A DNA stretch of 11,445 nt from Kiloniellales bacterium (GTDB taxonomy: Bacteria > Pseudomonadota > Alphaproteobacteria > Kiloniellales > JAKSBE01), in NCBI GenBank assembly GCA_030067055.1, contig JASJAL010000177.1, positions 1 to 11,445 of the forward strand, in the 5' to 3' direction. A model generated the notes under the pieces. The model was not told the DNA's origin and ran no database searches. It worked only from the letters and a program-made list of their open reading frames with translations. Both the position numbers and the translations under genes were made by a program. This document shows positions 1 through 5,022 of the stretch, piece by piece (within the stretch, counting starts at the first letter, position 1; each line of letters begins with the position of its first letter).

Positions 1-245
1 TCCGTCGCCCCGGAGGTGAAGACGATCTCGCGCGGCTCGGCGCCGATCAGCTCGGCGACTTCGGCGCGGGCCGCCTCGACCCCGGCCAGGGCCTTCCAGC
101 CGTAGGCGTGATGCACCGAATGCGGGTTGCCGAAATGTCCGGTCAGATAGGGCATCATCGCCTCCAGAACCCGCGGATCCAGGGGCGTGGTGGCTTGGTT
201 GTCCATGTAGATCGGGGTCTCTTCGGAGCGCTCCTGCACCCGCAT
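1..245 (-). CDS. iscS: Cysteine desulfurase IscS, N-terminal part (gene runs off the window)
   Basis: PLP-dependent cysteine desulfurase that takes sulfur from L-cysteine and passes it as persulfide to Fe-S scaffold proteins in the cytoplasm. The 81 complete codons read as the IscS N-terminus: [14 protein letters not shown] near residues 13-26, then [12 protein letters not shown] and the cofactor-pocket segment EIVFTSGAT at the window edge. The PLP lysine and catalytic cysteine lie beyond base 1 and cannot be checked. It is the last visible gene of a leftward cysE-iscR-desulfurase-iscS run, 51 bases after the previous stop. The start is ambiguous. The ATG at 245-243 directly abuts a strong AGGAGG but has a second GGAG about 9 bases upstream. 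The GTG at 239-237 sits 6 bases from AGGAGG and is equally plausible. Family assignment is strong. The iscS label rather than another class I desulfurase rests on sequence resemblance and context. Confidence 0.9.
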   Translation of the reverse strand, partial: MRVQERSEETPIYMDNQATTPLDPRVLEAMMPYLTGHFGNPHSVHHAYGWKALAGVEAARAEVAELIGAEPREIVFTSGAT

Positions 246-251
246 CCTCCT
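246..251 (-). promoter_or_regulatory. Shine-Dalgarno sequence of iscS (start-deciding)
   Basis: AGGAGG on the minus strand, the strongest ribosome binding site in the window. It touches the ATG at 245-243 with no spacer and is 6 bases from the in-frame GTG at 239-237. This favours the GTG start unless ribosomes use the weaker GGAG further upstream. Confidence 0.6.
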
Positions 252-296
252 CTGCTCCGGGACTTCGTTCGGTGATATCCGGGCGGGCGCCAGAAG

Positions 297-1409
297 CTAG
301 GCGGCCCGCCGTCTGTATAGCCCGTCCCAGGCCTCGATGAAACGCTCCAGGTCGGCCTCGGAGGTCGCCCAGCCCAGGCTGACGCGGATCGCCGATGCGG
401 CGGTCTCCGCGTCCATTCCCATGGCCTGCAGGACGTGAGAGGGCTCGACCTTGCCCGAGGAGCAGGCCGCCCCCGAACTGACCGCGATCCCGGCGAGATC
501 GAGCGCCAGCAGCTGGGTCTCGGCCGAGAGGCCTGGCAGGGCGAAGCAGCTGGTATTGGCCAGGCGCGGCGCTTCCGCCCCGAAGATCACGAGCTCCGGT
601 GCCAGCGTCTTCAAGCGGGCCTCCAGCCCGTCGCGCAAGCGGACCAGCTCCGGGTCAGGCTTGGGCGCCTCCAGGACCGCCGCGGCCGCCGCCCCGAAGC
701 CGGCGATGGCCGGCACGTTCTCGGTCCCGGCCCGGCGCCGGCGTTCCTGGCCGCCGCCGCGGATCAGGGGCGCCGGGGCCAAGCCCTCGGCCAGGACCAG
801 GGCGCCAGCGCCCAGCGGGCCGCCCAGCTTGTGGCCCGAAAGGCTGACGGCCGAGACCCCCAGGGCCGTGAGATCGATATCCAACCTTCCGGCCGCCTGA
901 ACGGCGTCGCAATGGACGAGAGCGCCCCGTGCCCGGGCCAGGGCGGAGATCTCCGCGACGGGCTGGATCACCCCGGTCTCGTTGTTGGCCAGCATCACCG
1001 ACACCAAGGTCGGCCCCGCCGCCTCGCCGTTCTCGGCCAGGGCCTCGCTCAGAGCGTCCAGATCGATCCGGCCCTGGCGGTCGACCGGCAGACGCTGCGC
1101 CTCGGGGGCGGCCTGCAGAACCGAGTCGTGCTCGACCGCCGAGACCAGGATCCGGTCAGCCAGCAGCCCGGAAAGGGCCAGGTTGTTCGCTTCGCTGCCG
1201 CCGCTGGTGAACACGACACCGGCGGGCTGGCCCCCGACCAGGGCCGCCACGGCCTCGCGCGCGTCCTCGACCCGGCGCCGGGCCCGGCGTCCGAACCCGT
1301 GCACGGACGAAGGATTGCCGGTTTCCCGCAAGGCCGCCTCCAGGGTGGCCGCGGCCTCCGGGCGCAGCGGCGCGGTGGCGTTGTAGTCCAGGTAGACGGA
1401 TCGGGCCAT
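297..1409 (-). CDS. Cysteine desulfurase, class I (NifS/IscS-like), second copy
   Basis: A complete PLP-dependent class I aminotransferase-fold enzyme of 370 residues, predicted to convert L-cysteine to alanine plus enzyme-bound persulfide. Visible in order, numbered from the ATG: YLDYNATAP near the N-terminus, the TSGGSEANN cofactor loop, His94 in VEHDS (stacks on PLP), Asp168 and Gln171 in HCDAVQAAG, Schiff-base Lys194 in SGHKLGGP, and catalytic Cys316 in SSGAACSSGKVEPSHVL. All key residues are present, so it should be active. An in-frame GTG lies 9 bases upstream at 1418. I prefer the ATG at 1409 because GGTGA lies 5 bases before it, the GTG has no good ribosome site, and homologues typically begin just before the YLDYNATAP motif. 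It sits between iscR and iscS and differs clearly from the neighbouring IscS in the region both cover. A separate partner or role is possible but is not shown by the sequence. Confidence 0.93.
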   Translation of the reverse strand: MARSVYLDYNATAPLRPEAAATLEAALRETGNPSSVHGFGRRARRRVEDAREAVAALVGGQPAGVVFTSGGSEANNLALSGLLADRILVSAVEHDSVLQAAPEAQRLPVDRQGRIDLDALSEALAENGEAAGPTLVSVMLANNETGVIQPVAEISALARARGALVHCDAVQAAGRLDIDLTALGVSAVSLSGHKLGGPLGAGALVLAEGLAPAPLIRGGGQERRRRAGTENVPAIAGFGAAAAAVLEAPKPDPELVRLRDGLEARLKTLAPELVIFGAEAPRLANTSCFALPGLSAETQLLALDLAGIAVSSGAACSSGKVEPSHVLQAMGMDAETAASAIRVSLGWATSEADLERFIEAWDGLYRRRAA

Positions 1410-1420
1410 GGCTGTCACCG

Positions 1421-1435
1421 GGCCGCTACGCGGCC
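1421..1435 (-). other. Intercistronic GC hairpin between iscR and the desulfurase gene
   Basis: GGCCG and CGGCC arms with a 5-base loop form a short GC-only stem 11 bases before the ATG of the downstream desulfurase gene. A 10-base direct repeat CGGGCCGCTA occurs at 1419-1428 and 1440-1449, the second copy including the iscR stop codon. It could act in mRNA processing or attenuated translation, or it may simply reflect high GC. There is no U-tract, so it is not an intrinsic terminator. Confidence 0.35.
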
Positions 1436-1446
1436 GTCGCGGGCCG

Positions 1447-1911
1447 CTATTCCGCGGCCACCACCGGGCCGTCGCCGGCCAGCAGGCTGCTGGTCCCGAG
1501 CACCCGCCGATCGACCACGTCGGCCACGGTGACCGAGCTCAGATAGAGGTAGATCTGGTTGCCCAGTTCTTCCCAAAGGTCATGGGTCGCGCAGCGGCTC
1601 TTGTTGCTGCGACAGCCGAGCGGCTGGCCGGGCGTGCAGCGAGTCGTCCGGATCGGCTCGTCGACCGCCAGGATGATGTCCGAGATACGGATTTCCTCGG
1701 GCGGTCGCGACGGCAGATAGCCGCCGCCGGGGCCGCGAACACTGCGGACCAGGCCGCCGCGGCGCAGCTTCGCAAAGAGCTGCTCCAGATAAGACAAAGA
1801 GATCTCCTGCCGCTCGGCGATATCGGAGAGGGCAATCGGCTTGCCGTCGCTCTGGGCCGCCAAGTCGACCATCGCCATCACCGCATAGCGTCCCTTGGTG
1901 CTGAGCTTCAC
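1447..1911 (-). CDS. iscR: Fe-S cluster-sensing Rrf2-family regulator IscR
   Basis: DNA-binding regulator of Fe-S cluster biogenesis that carries a [2Fe-2S] cluster in characterised IscR proteins. At 154 residues it has the normal family length. The N-terminal MKLSTKGRYAVMAMVDLA and the helix-turn-helix around residues 28-52 (LSDIAERQEISLSYLEQLF) are typical, followed by the Rrf2 wing GPGGGYLPSRP. The putative cluster ligands are Cys92, Cys100, Cys107 and His110, that is C-x7-C-x6-C-x2-H. E. coli IscR has Cys92, Cys98, Cys104 and His107, so the ligand loop is a little longer here. The start is GTG at 1911-1909, supported by GGAGG 7 bases upstream. It lies 36 bases after cysE and 37 bases before the desulfurase start. 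By analogy with E. coli it probably represses its own operon when holding a cluster, and a candidate site lies before cysE. Family certain, regulon inferred. Confidence 0.94.
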   Translation of the reverse strand: MKLSTKGRYAVMAMVDLAAQSDGKPIALSDIAERQEISLSYLEQLFAKLRRGGLVRSVRGPGGGYLPSRPPEEIRISDIILAVDEPIRTTRCTPGQPLGCRSNKSRCATHDLWEELGNQIYLYLSSVTVADVVDRRVLGTSSLLAGDGPVVAAE

Positions 1912-1918
1912 CGCCTAT

Positions 1919-1923
1919 CCTCC
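1919..1923 (-). promoter_or_regulatory. Shine-Dalgarno sequence of iscR
   Basis: GGAGG on the minus strand, 7 bases before the GTG start of iscR. It decides that start, since no ATG lies at the family's usual N-terminus. A small GCGC-TCAA-GCGC hairpin at 1930-1941 lies just upstream, between the cysE stop and this site. Confidence 0.65.
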
Positions 1924-1947
1924 AACTGCGCGCTCAAGCGCTCGTCA

Positions 1948-2712
1948 TCAGCATTTGCCCTGGGGGGCATCGGCACCGCCTTCGTCGGCGGCCGCCGGAT
2001 CGACACCCAGGCCGTCAACCTCGCCACCGGCATCGCTTCGAGCCTCCAACTCGGCGACTCGGGCGCGCAGACTAGAAACCTCGTCCAGCAGGCCCTCGAT
2101 CGCCCGCGCTACCGGGTCGGGCAGATCGCCCGTCGGCGTGCCGTAGGCGACGAAAGCCGGCTGCTCTTCCCGCTTGGCCGCCGGCTGAATCACCTTGCCG
2201 GGTACGCCGACCACGGTCCCACAGGATGGTACGTCCTTGGTCACTACCGCGTTGGCGCCGACCCTGGCGTTGCTGCCGACCGTGATCGGTCCCAGGATCT
2301 GCGCCCCAGAGCCAACGATCACGCCGTGCTCCAGGGTCGGATGGCGCTTCTGGTTGCGCTGGCTGTCGCTGTCGACGCTGGGCGCCACGCCGCCCAGGGT
2401 GACGTCATGGTAAAGCGTGACGTCGTCGCCGATGCTGCTGGTCTCGCCGATCACCACGCCCATTCCGTGGTCGATGAACAGGCGGCGACCGATGCTGGCG
2501 CCGGGGTGGATCTCGATCCCCGTGAACCAGCGTGCGGCCTGCGAGAGGAAGCGACCGGTGAGGTGCCAGTCGCGGCGCCAGGCAGCGTTGGCCACGCGAT
2601 AAAGCAGAATCGCCTGAAAACCGGGATTGCAGAGCGCGACCTCGAAACGAGACCGCGCCGCCGGATCACGGCGCATGATCGAGTCGATCTCTTCCACCAG
2701 GAACTTGAACAT
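1948..2712 (-). CDS. cysE: Serine O-acetyltransferase CysE (short form)
   Basis: Transfers acetyl from acetyl-CoA to L-serine, giving O-acetylserine, the precursor for cysteine synthesis in the cytoplasm. The 254-residue protein has a short helical N-terminus (about residues 1-62), then a left-handed beta-helix of hexapeptide repeats (about 66-175). The signature is IDHGMGVVIGETSSIG, where His82 corresponds to the catalytic histidine. GGVAPSVDSDSQRNQKRHPTL forms the substrate loop and VVGVPGKVI closes the helix. The N-terminal domain is shorter than in E. coli CysE (273 residues) and resembles short SATs. The C-terminus is unusual: a predicted coiled coil around residues 199-225, an acidic Gly/Ala-rich tail, and a final Cys254. 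It lacks the terminal Ile by which enterobacterial CysE docks into CysK. The start is the ATG at 2712; the reading frame extends upstream only to a TTG that overlaps the promoter. It is the first gene of the leftward operon. Confidence 0.93.
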   Translation of the reverse strand: MFKFLVEEIDSIMRRDPAARSRFEVALCNPGFQAILLYRVANAAWRRDWHLTGRFLSQAARWFTGIEIHPGASIGRRLFIDHGMGVVIGETSSIGDDVTLYHDVTLGGVAPSVDSDSQRNQKRHPTLEHGVIVGSGAQILGPITVGSNARVGANAVVTKDVPSCGTVVGVPGKVIQPAAKREEQPAFVAYGTPTGDLPDPVARAIEGLLDEVSSLRARVAELEARSDAGGEVDGLGVDPAAADEGGADAPQGKC

Positions 2713-2782
2713 CGCCTTACCCGTCGTGCTATGATCCGCGCCCGTTAGACCTCCCGGAGAGCTCGCCCCCGGCCTTCGAAAA

Positions 2783-2800
2783 CATATCGGGTCGGATATG
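2783..2800. repeat. Perfect inverted repeat over the cysE -10 region (operator candidate)
   Basis: CATATC-GGGTCG-GATATG has two perfect 6-base arms and a 6-base centre. It overlaps the candidate -10 and expected transcription start of the cysE operon. The word ATATCGGGTC inside it recurs as its reverse complement GACCCGATAT at 2859-2868, nearer the hydrolase gene. The placement suits a repressor site, but no binding protein can be named. Confidence 0.5.
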
Positions 2801-2823
2801 GTTTGTCCGAGTAATTTTCTCAA
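2795..2823 (-). promoter_or_regulatory. Candidate promoter of the cysE-iscR-desulfurase operon
   Basis: On the minus strand TTGAGA (2823-2818) and CATATC (2800-2795) are separated by exactly 17 bases, a sigma-70-type layout with a good -35 and a weak -10. Transcription would begin near 2788, leaving a leader of about 75 bases before the cysE ATG. The segment is AT-rich compared with its surroundings. It is the only convincing promoter upstream of the four-gene run. Confidence 0.5.
2807..2823. promoter_or_regulatory. IscR-like dyad overlapping the -35 of cysE
   Basis: Read on the minus strand this is TTGAG-AAAATTA-CTCGG, a 17-base dyad of form YYGAG-N7-CTCRR with an AT-rich centre. E. coli type 1 IscR sites have the form YYGAC-N7-GTCRR, so spacing and outline agree but one base per half-site differs. 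Its position over the -35 of the operon that contains iscR fits autoregulation. This is inference; the dyad is real but the ligand is not proven. Confidence 0.4.
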
Positions 2824-2839
2824 GTTTAACCCTCGGCCA

Positions 2840-2852
2840 CTGGTAACACCAG
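2840..2852. repeat. Short inverted repeat in the divergent cysE/hydrolase region
   Basis: CTGGT-AAC-ACCAG, two perfect 5-base arms with a 3-base centre, between the cysE promoter and the hydrolase gene. It could be an operator half or a small hairpin in the hydrolase leader. I see no clear promoter for the hydrolase gene in the rest of the 2824-2921 stretch. Confidence 0.35.
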
Positions 2853-2921
2853 CCGCGAGACCCGATATCTACGCTGAGTTTTCCTAGATCCTGACGTGAA
2901 GCAAACTCATGGATACCGCCG

Positions 2922-3581
2922 ATGCCTGACGTGATCTTCAACGGACCTGAAGGTCGCCTGGAAGGACGCTACCAGCACAGCAAGGCGCCAACCGCTCCGA
3001 TCGCCCTGATGCTGCATCCGCATCCGCAGCACGGCGGCACCATGAACAACAAGGTCATCTACAATCTTTACCATGCCTTCGCCCGCCAGGGCTTCTCGGT
3101 GCTGCGCTTCAACTTCCGCGGCGTCGGGCGGTCTCAGGGCATCTACGATCGCGGCGAGGGCGAACTCTCGGACGCCGCCTCGGCCCTGGACTGGCTGCAG
3201 TCGATCAACGAGAACGCCTCGGCCTGCTGGATCGCGGGCTTCTCCTTCGGAGCCTGGATCGGCATGCAGCTGCTGATGCGCCGGCCCGAGATCGCCGGTT
3301 TCGTATCCGTAGCCCCGCCGGCCAACCAATACGACTTCAGCTTCCTCGCGCCCTGCCCGTCTTCGGGGCTGGTGATCCAGGGCAGCCGGGATGAGATCGT
3401 TCCCGAAACCGCGGTGGCGAAGCTGGTCGACAAGCTCTCGCAGCAGCGCGGAATCAAAATCGATTACCGGGTCATCCCCGGGGCCAATCACTTCTTTACC
3501 GAACAGATGGACCAGCTGAACGGGCACGTCGAGGACTACCTGGCCAAGGCCGAGAACAGCGCCGTCGCCGCCGCACGATAG
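2922..3581 (+). CDS. Alpha/beta hydrolase of a conserved alphaproteobacterial family
   Basis: A 219-residue cytoplasmic alpha/beta-hydrolase fold protein with no signal peptide or membrane segment. The N-terminus MPDVIFNGPEGRLEGRY is as I recall it for this family, which supports the ATG at 2922. HPHPQHGG (residues 32-39) and NFRGVGRSQG (64-73) outline the oxyanion-hole side. The nucleophile elbow is GFSFG with Ser108. Asp157 in GSRDEIVP and His190 in GANHFF complete a likely Ser-Asp-His triad, so it should be catalytically competent. The substrate is unknown; the family resembles COG2945-type hydrolases. No good Shine-Dalgarno sequence precedes it, and a six-codon ORF (ATG at 2909, stop 2927-2929) overlaps its start. 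It diverges from the cysE operon and lies 151 bases upstream of tyrS. Fold certain, function not assigned. Confidence 0.9.
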   Translation: MPDVIFNGPEGRLEGRYQHSKAPTAPIALMLHPHPQHGGTMNNKVIYNLYHAFARQGFSVLRFNFRGVGRSQGIYDRGEGELSDAASALDWLQSINENASACWIAGFSFGAWIGMQLLMRRPEIAGFVSVAPPANQYDFSFLAPCPSSGLVIQGSRDEIVPETAVAKLVDKLSQQRGIKIDYRVIPGANHFFTEQMDQLNGHVEDYLAKAENSAVAAAR

Positions 3582-3652
3582 CCCCAGATTCCAGACGGGG
3601 AAGACGGGACGGCGGTGATCCGCGCGACGATTACCTGGCCACGGCCCAGCGT

Positions 3653-3681
3653 TTGAGACGGCGGCGGGATTGTGATATGGC
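3653..3681 (+). promoter_or_regulatory. Candidate tyrS promoter
   Basis: TTGAGA (3653-3658), a 17-base spacer and TATGGC (3676-3681), about 50 bases before the tyrS ATG. The -35 is good and the -10 is poor. The whole 3582-3732 gap holds no ORF, no T-box-like leader that I can recognise, and no convincing terminator after the hydrolase gene. Confidence 0.35.
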
Positions 3682-3732
3682 AGCGCCGCCCCGGCACGCA
3701 GCCGGACGTCCATCGGGAGCCCCTCGGCCAAC

Positions 3733-4986
3733 ATGAGCAAGCTGCGATCCGATTTTCTGCGCACCCTCGACCAGCGCGGCTTCATCCATCAGTGCACGGA
3801 CCTGGAGGGCCTGGATCAAGAAGCGAGCCAGGGGCGTATCGTCGCCTACATCGGCTACGACCTCACCGCGAGCAGCCTGCACGTCGGCAGCCTGGTTCAG
3901 ATCATGCTGCTGCGCTGGCTGCAGCAGACGGGACACCGGCCTATCGTCCTGATGGGCGGCGGCACGACCAAGGTGGGCGATCCCTCGGGCAAGGACGAAA
4001 TGCGCCAGCTGCTCGACCTCGAGGGCATCGAACGCAACAAGGAGAGCATCCGGCGGATCTTCGCCCAATTTCTCACCTTCGGCGACGGACCGACGGACGC
4101 TGTCATGATCGACAATGCCGAGTGGCTGGACGAGCTCAACTACATCGCCTTCCTGCGAGACTACGGCCGGCACTTTTCGGTCAACCGCATGCTGACCATG
4201 GATTCCATCCGCCTGCGCCTGGAGCGGGAGCAGCCGCTGTCGTTCCTGGAGTTCAACTACATGGTGCTGCAGGCCTACGATTTCGTGGAGCTGGCGCGGC
4301 GTCACGGTTGCCGCTTGCAGATGGGCGGCTCGGATCAATGGGGCAACATCGTCAACGGAGTCGAACTCGGCCGCCGGGTCGAGCAGACGGTCCTTTACGG
4401 CCTGACCACGCCTCTGATCACCAACGCCTCGGGCGCCAAGATGGGCAAGACCGCCGAGGGCGCGGTCTGGCTGAACGAGGAGCGGCTTTCGGCCTACGAC
4501 TACTACCAGTTCTGGCGCAACACCGAGGACCCCGACGTCGGCCGCTTCCTGCGCCTTTTCACCGAGCTGCCAGAGACCGAGATCGCCCGCCTCGAGGCCC
4601 TCGAGGGAGCTGAGATCAACGAGGCAAAAAAAATTCTCGCCCTGGAGGCGACCCGGCTCTGCCGCGGCGACGCCGCCGCGTCGGCGGCGGCCGAGACCGC
4701 GCGCAAGACCTTCGAGCAGGGCGGCCTCGGCGAAGCCCTCCCGAGCCTGGAGCTGTCGGCGGCCGATCTGTCGGCCGGCCTGCCGGCCTACGAGCTGTTC
4801 AGCCGCAGCGGCCTGACCAAAAGCAACGGCGAGGCCAGGCGGCTGATCAAGGGCGGCGGCGCCAGGATCAACGACCAGAGAATCGAGGACGAGGCCCGGG
4901 TGGTCACCCTGGACGACCGCAACAGCGACGGTGTCGTCAAGCTATCGGCCGGGAAAAAACGTCACGCCCTGGTCCGGATCGCCTGA
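3733..4986 (+). CDS. tyrS: Tyrosyl-tRNA synthetase TyrS
   Basis: Class I aminoacyl-tRNA synthetase that activates tyrosine with ATP and charges tRNA-Tyr in the cytoplasm. Its 417 residues match bacterial TyrRS length. [18 protein letters not shown] (39-56) holds the HIGH-type signature as HVGS at 50-53. [14 protein letters not shown] (77-90) and the tyrosine-recognition segment YMVLQAYDF with Gln180 and Asp183 follow, then GGSDQWGN (198-205). The KMSKS-type loop is KMGKT at 236-240, and a C-terminal S4 RNA-binding domain covers about 350-417 ([16 protein letters not shown]). HVGS and KMGKT are variants of the signatures, not signs of inactivation. The start is ATG at 3733; the nearest GGGAG is 13 bases away, a rather long spacing. 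An A8 run at 4626-4633 forms an in-frame A-AAA-AAA heptamer. It ends 36 bases before the convergent AsmA-like gene. Confidence 0.97.
   Translation: MSKLRSDFLRTLDQRGFIHQCTDLEGLDQEASQGRIVAYIGYDLTASSLHVGSLVQIMLLRWLQQTGHRPIVLMGGGTTKVGDPSGKDEMRQLLDLEGIERNKESIRRIFAQFLTFGDGPTDAVMIDNAEWLDELNYIAFLRDYGRHFSVNRMLTMDSIRLRLEREQPLSFLEFNYMVLQAYDFVELARRHGCRLQMGGSDQWGNIVNGVELGRRVEQTVLYGLTTPLITNASGAKMGKTAEGAVWLNEERLSAYDYYQFWRNTEDPDVGRFLRLFTELPETEIARLEALEGAEINEAKKILALEATRLCRGDAAASAAAETARKTFEQGGLGEALPSLELSAADLSAGLPAYELFSRSGLTKSNGEARRLIKGGGARINDQRIEDEARVVTLDDRNSDGVVKLSAGKKRHALVRIA
4626..4633 (+). other. A8 homopolymer, in-frame slippery heptamer in tyrS
   Basis: Eight adenines read in frame as GCA AAA AAA ATT at Ala298-Lys299-Lys300-Ile301, giving the A-AAA-AAA arrangement used in bacterial -1 frameshifting or polymerase slippage. 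The surrounding gene is GC-rich and most of its lysine codons are AAG. The -1 frame stays open past the tyrS stop. No pseudoknot or stimulatory stem was established. Confidence 0.4.
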
Positions 4987-4988
4987 TC

Positions 4989-5006
4989 CCTCGCTTTCTG
5001 CCGAGG
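4989..5006. other. Weak stem-loop in the convergent tyrS/AsmA gap
   Basis: CCTCG and CGAGG arms with an 8-base loop, located just after the tyrS stop in the 36-base convergent gap. There is no T-run on either strand, so it does not meet the pattern of an intrinsic terminator. It could slow or protect transcript ends. Confidence 0.25.
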
Positions 5007-5022
5007 AACGGGAGATGCCGCT

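Noticed and set aside
1410..1418. GTG at 1418 as start of the second cysteine desulfurase
   Set aside because: It has no ribosome site, while ATG 1409 has GGTGA at proper spacing and fits the family N-terminus.
1408..2748. A 446-codon open frame on the plus strand opposite iscR and cysE
   Set aside because: It is antisense to two genes with clear family motifs, its product is rich in Arg, Ala, Gly and Gln without a recognisable domain, and such frames are common in GC-rich DNA.
2713..2823. N-terminal extension of CysE starting at TTG 2823
   Set aside because: The TTG coincides with the -35 of the candidate promoter, the added 37 residues do not resemble CysE, and ATG 2712 fits the family N-terminus.
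3582..3605. Possible terminator after the hydrolase gene (CCCC and GGGG arms)
   Set aside because: Only a 4-base stem with an 11-base loop and no T-run, too weak to call.
2907..3785. A 292-codon minus-strand frame opposite the hydrolase and the tyrS start
   Set aside because: It overlaps two genes with strong family signatures, and its product shows no domain.
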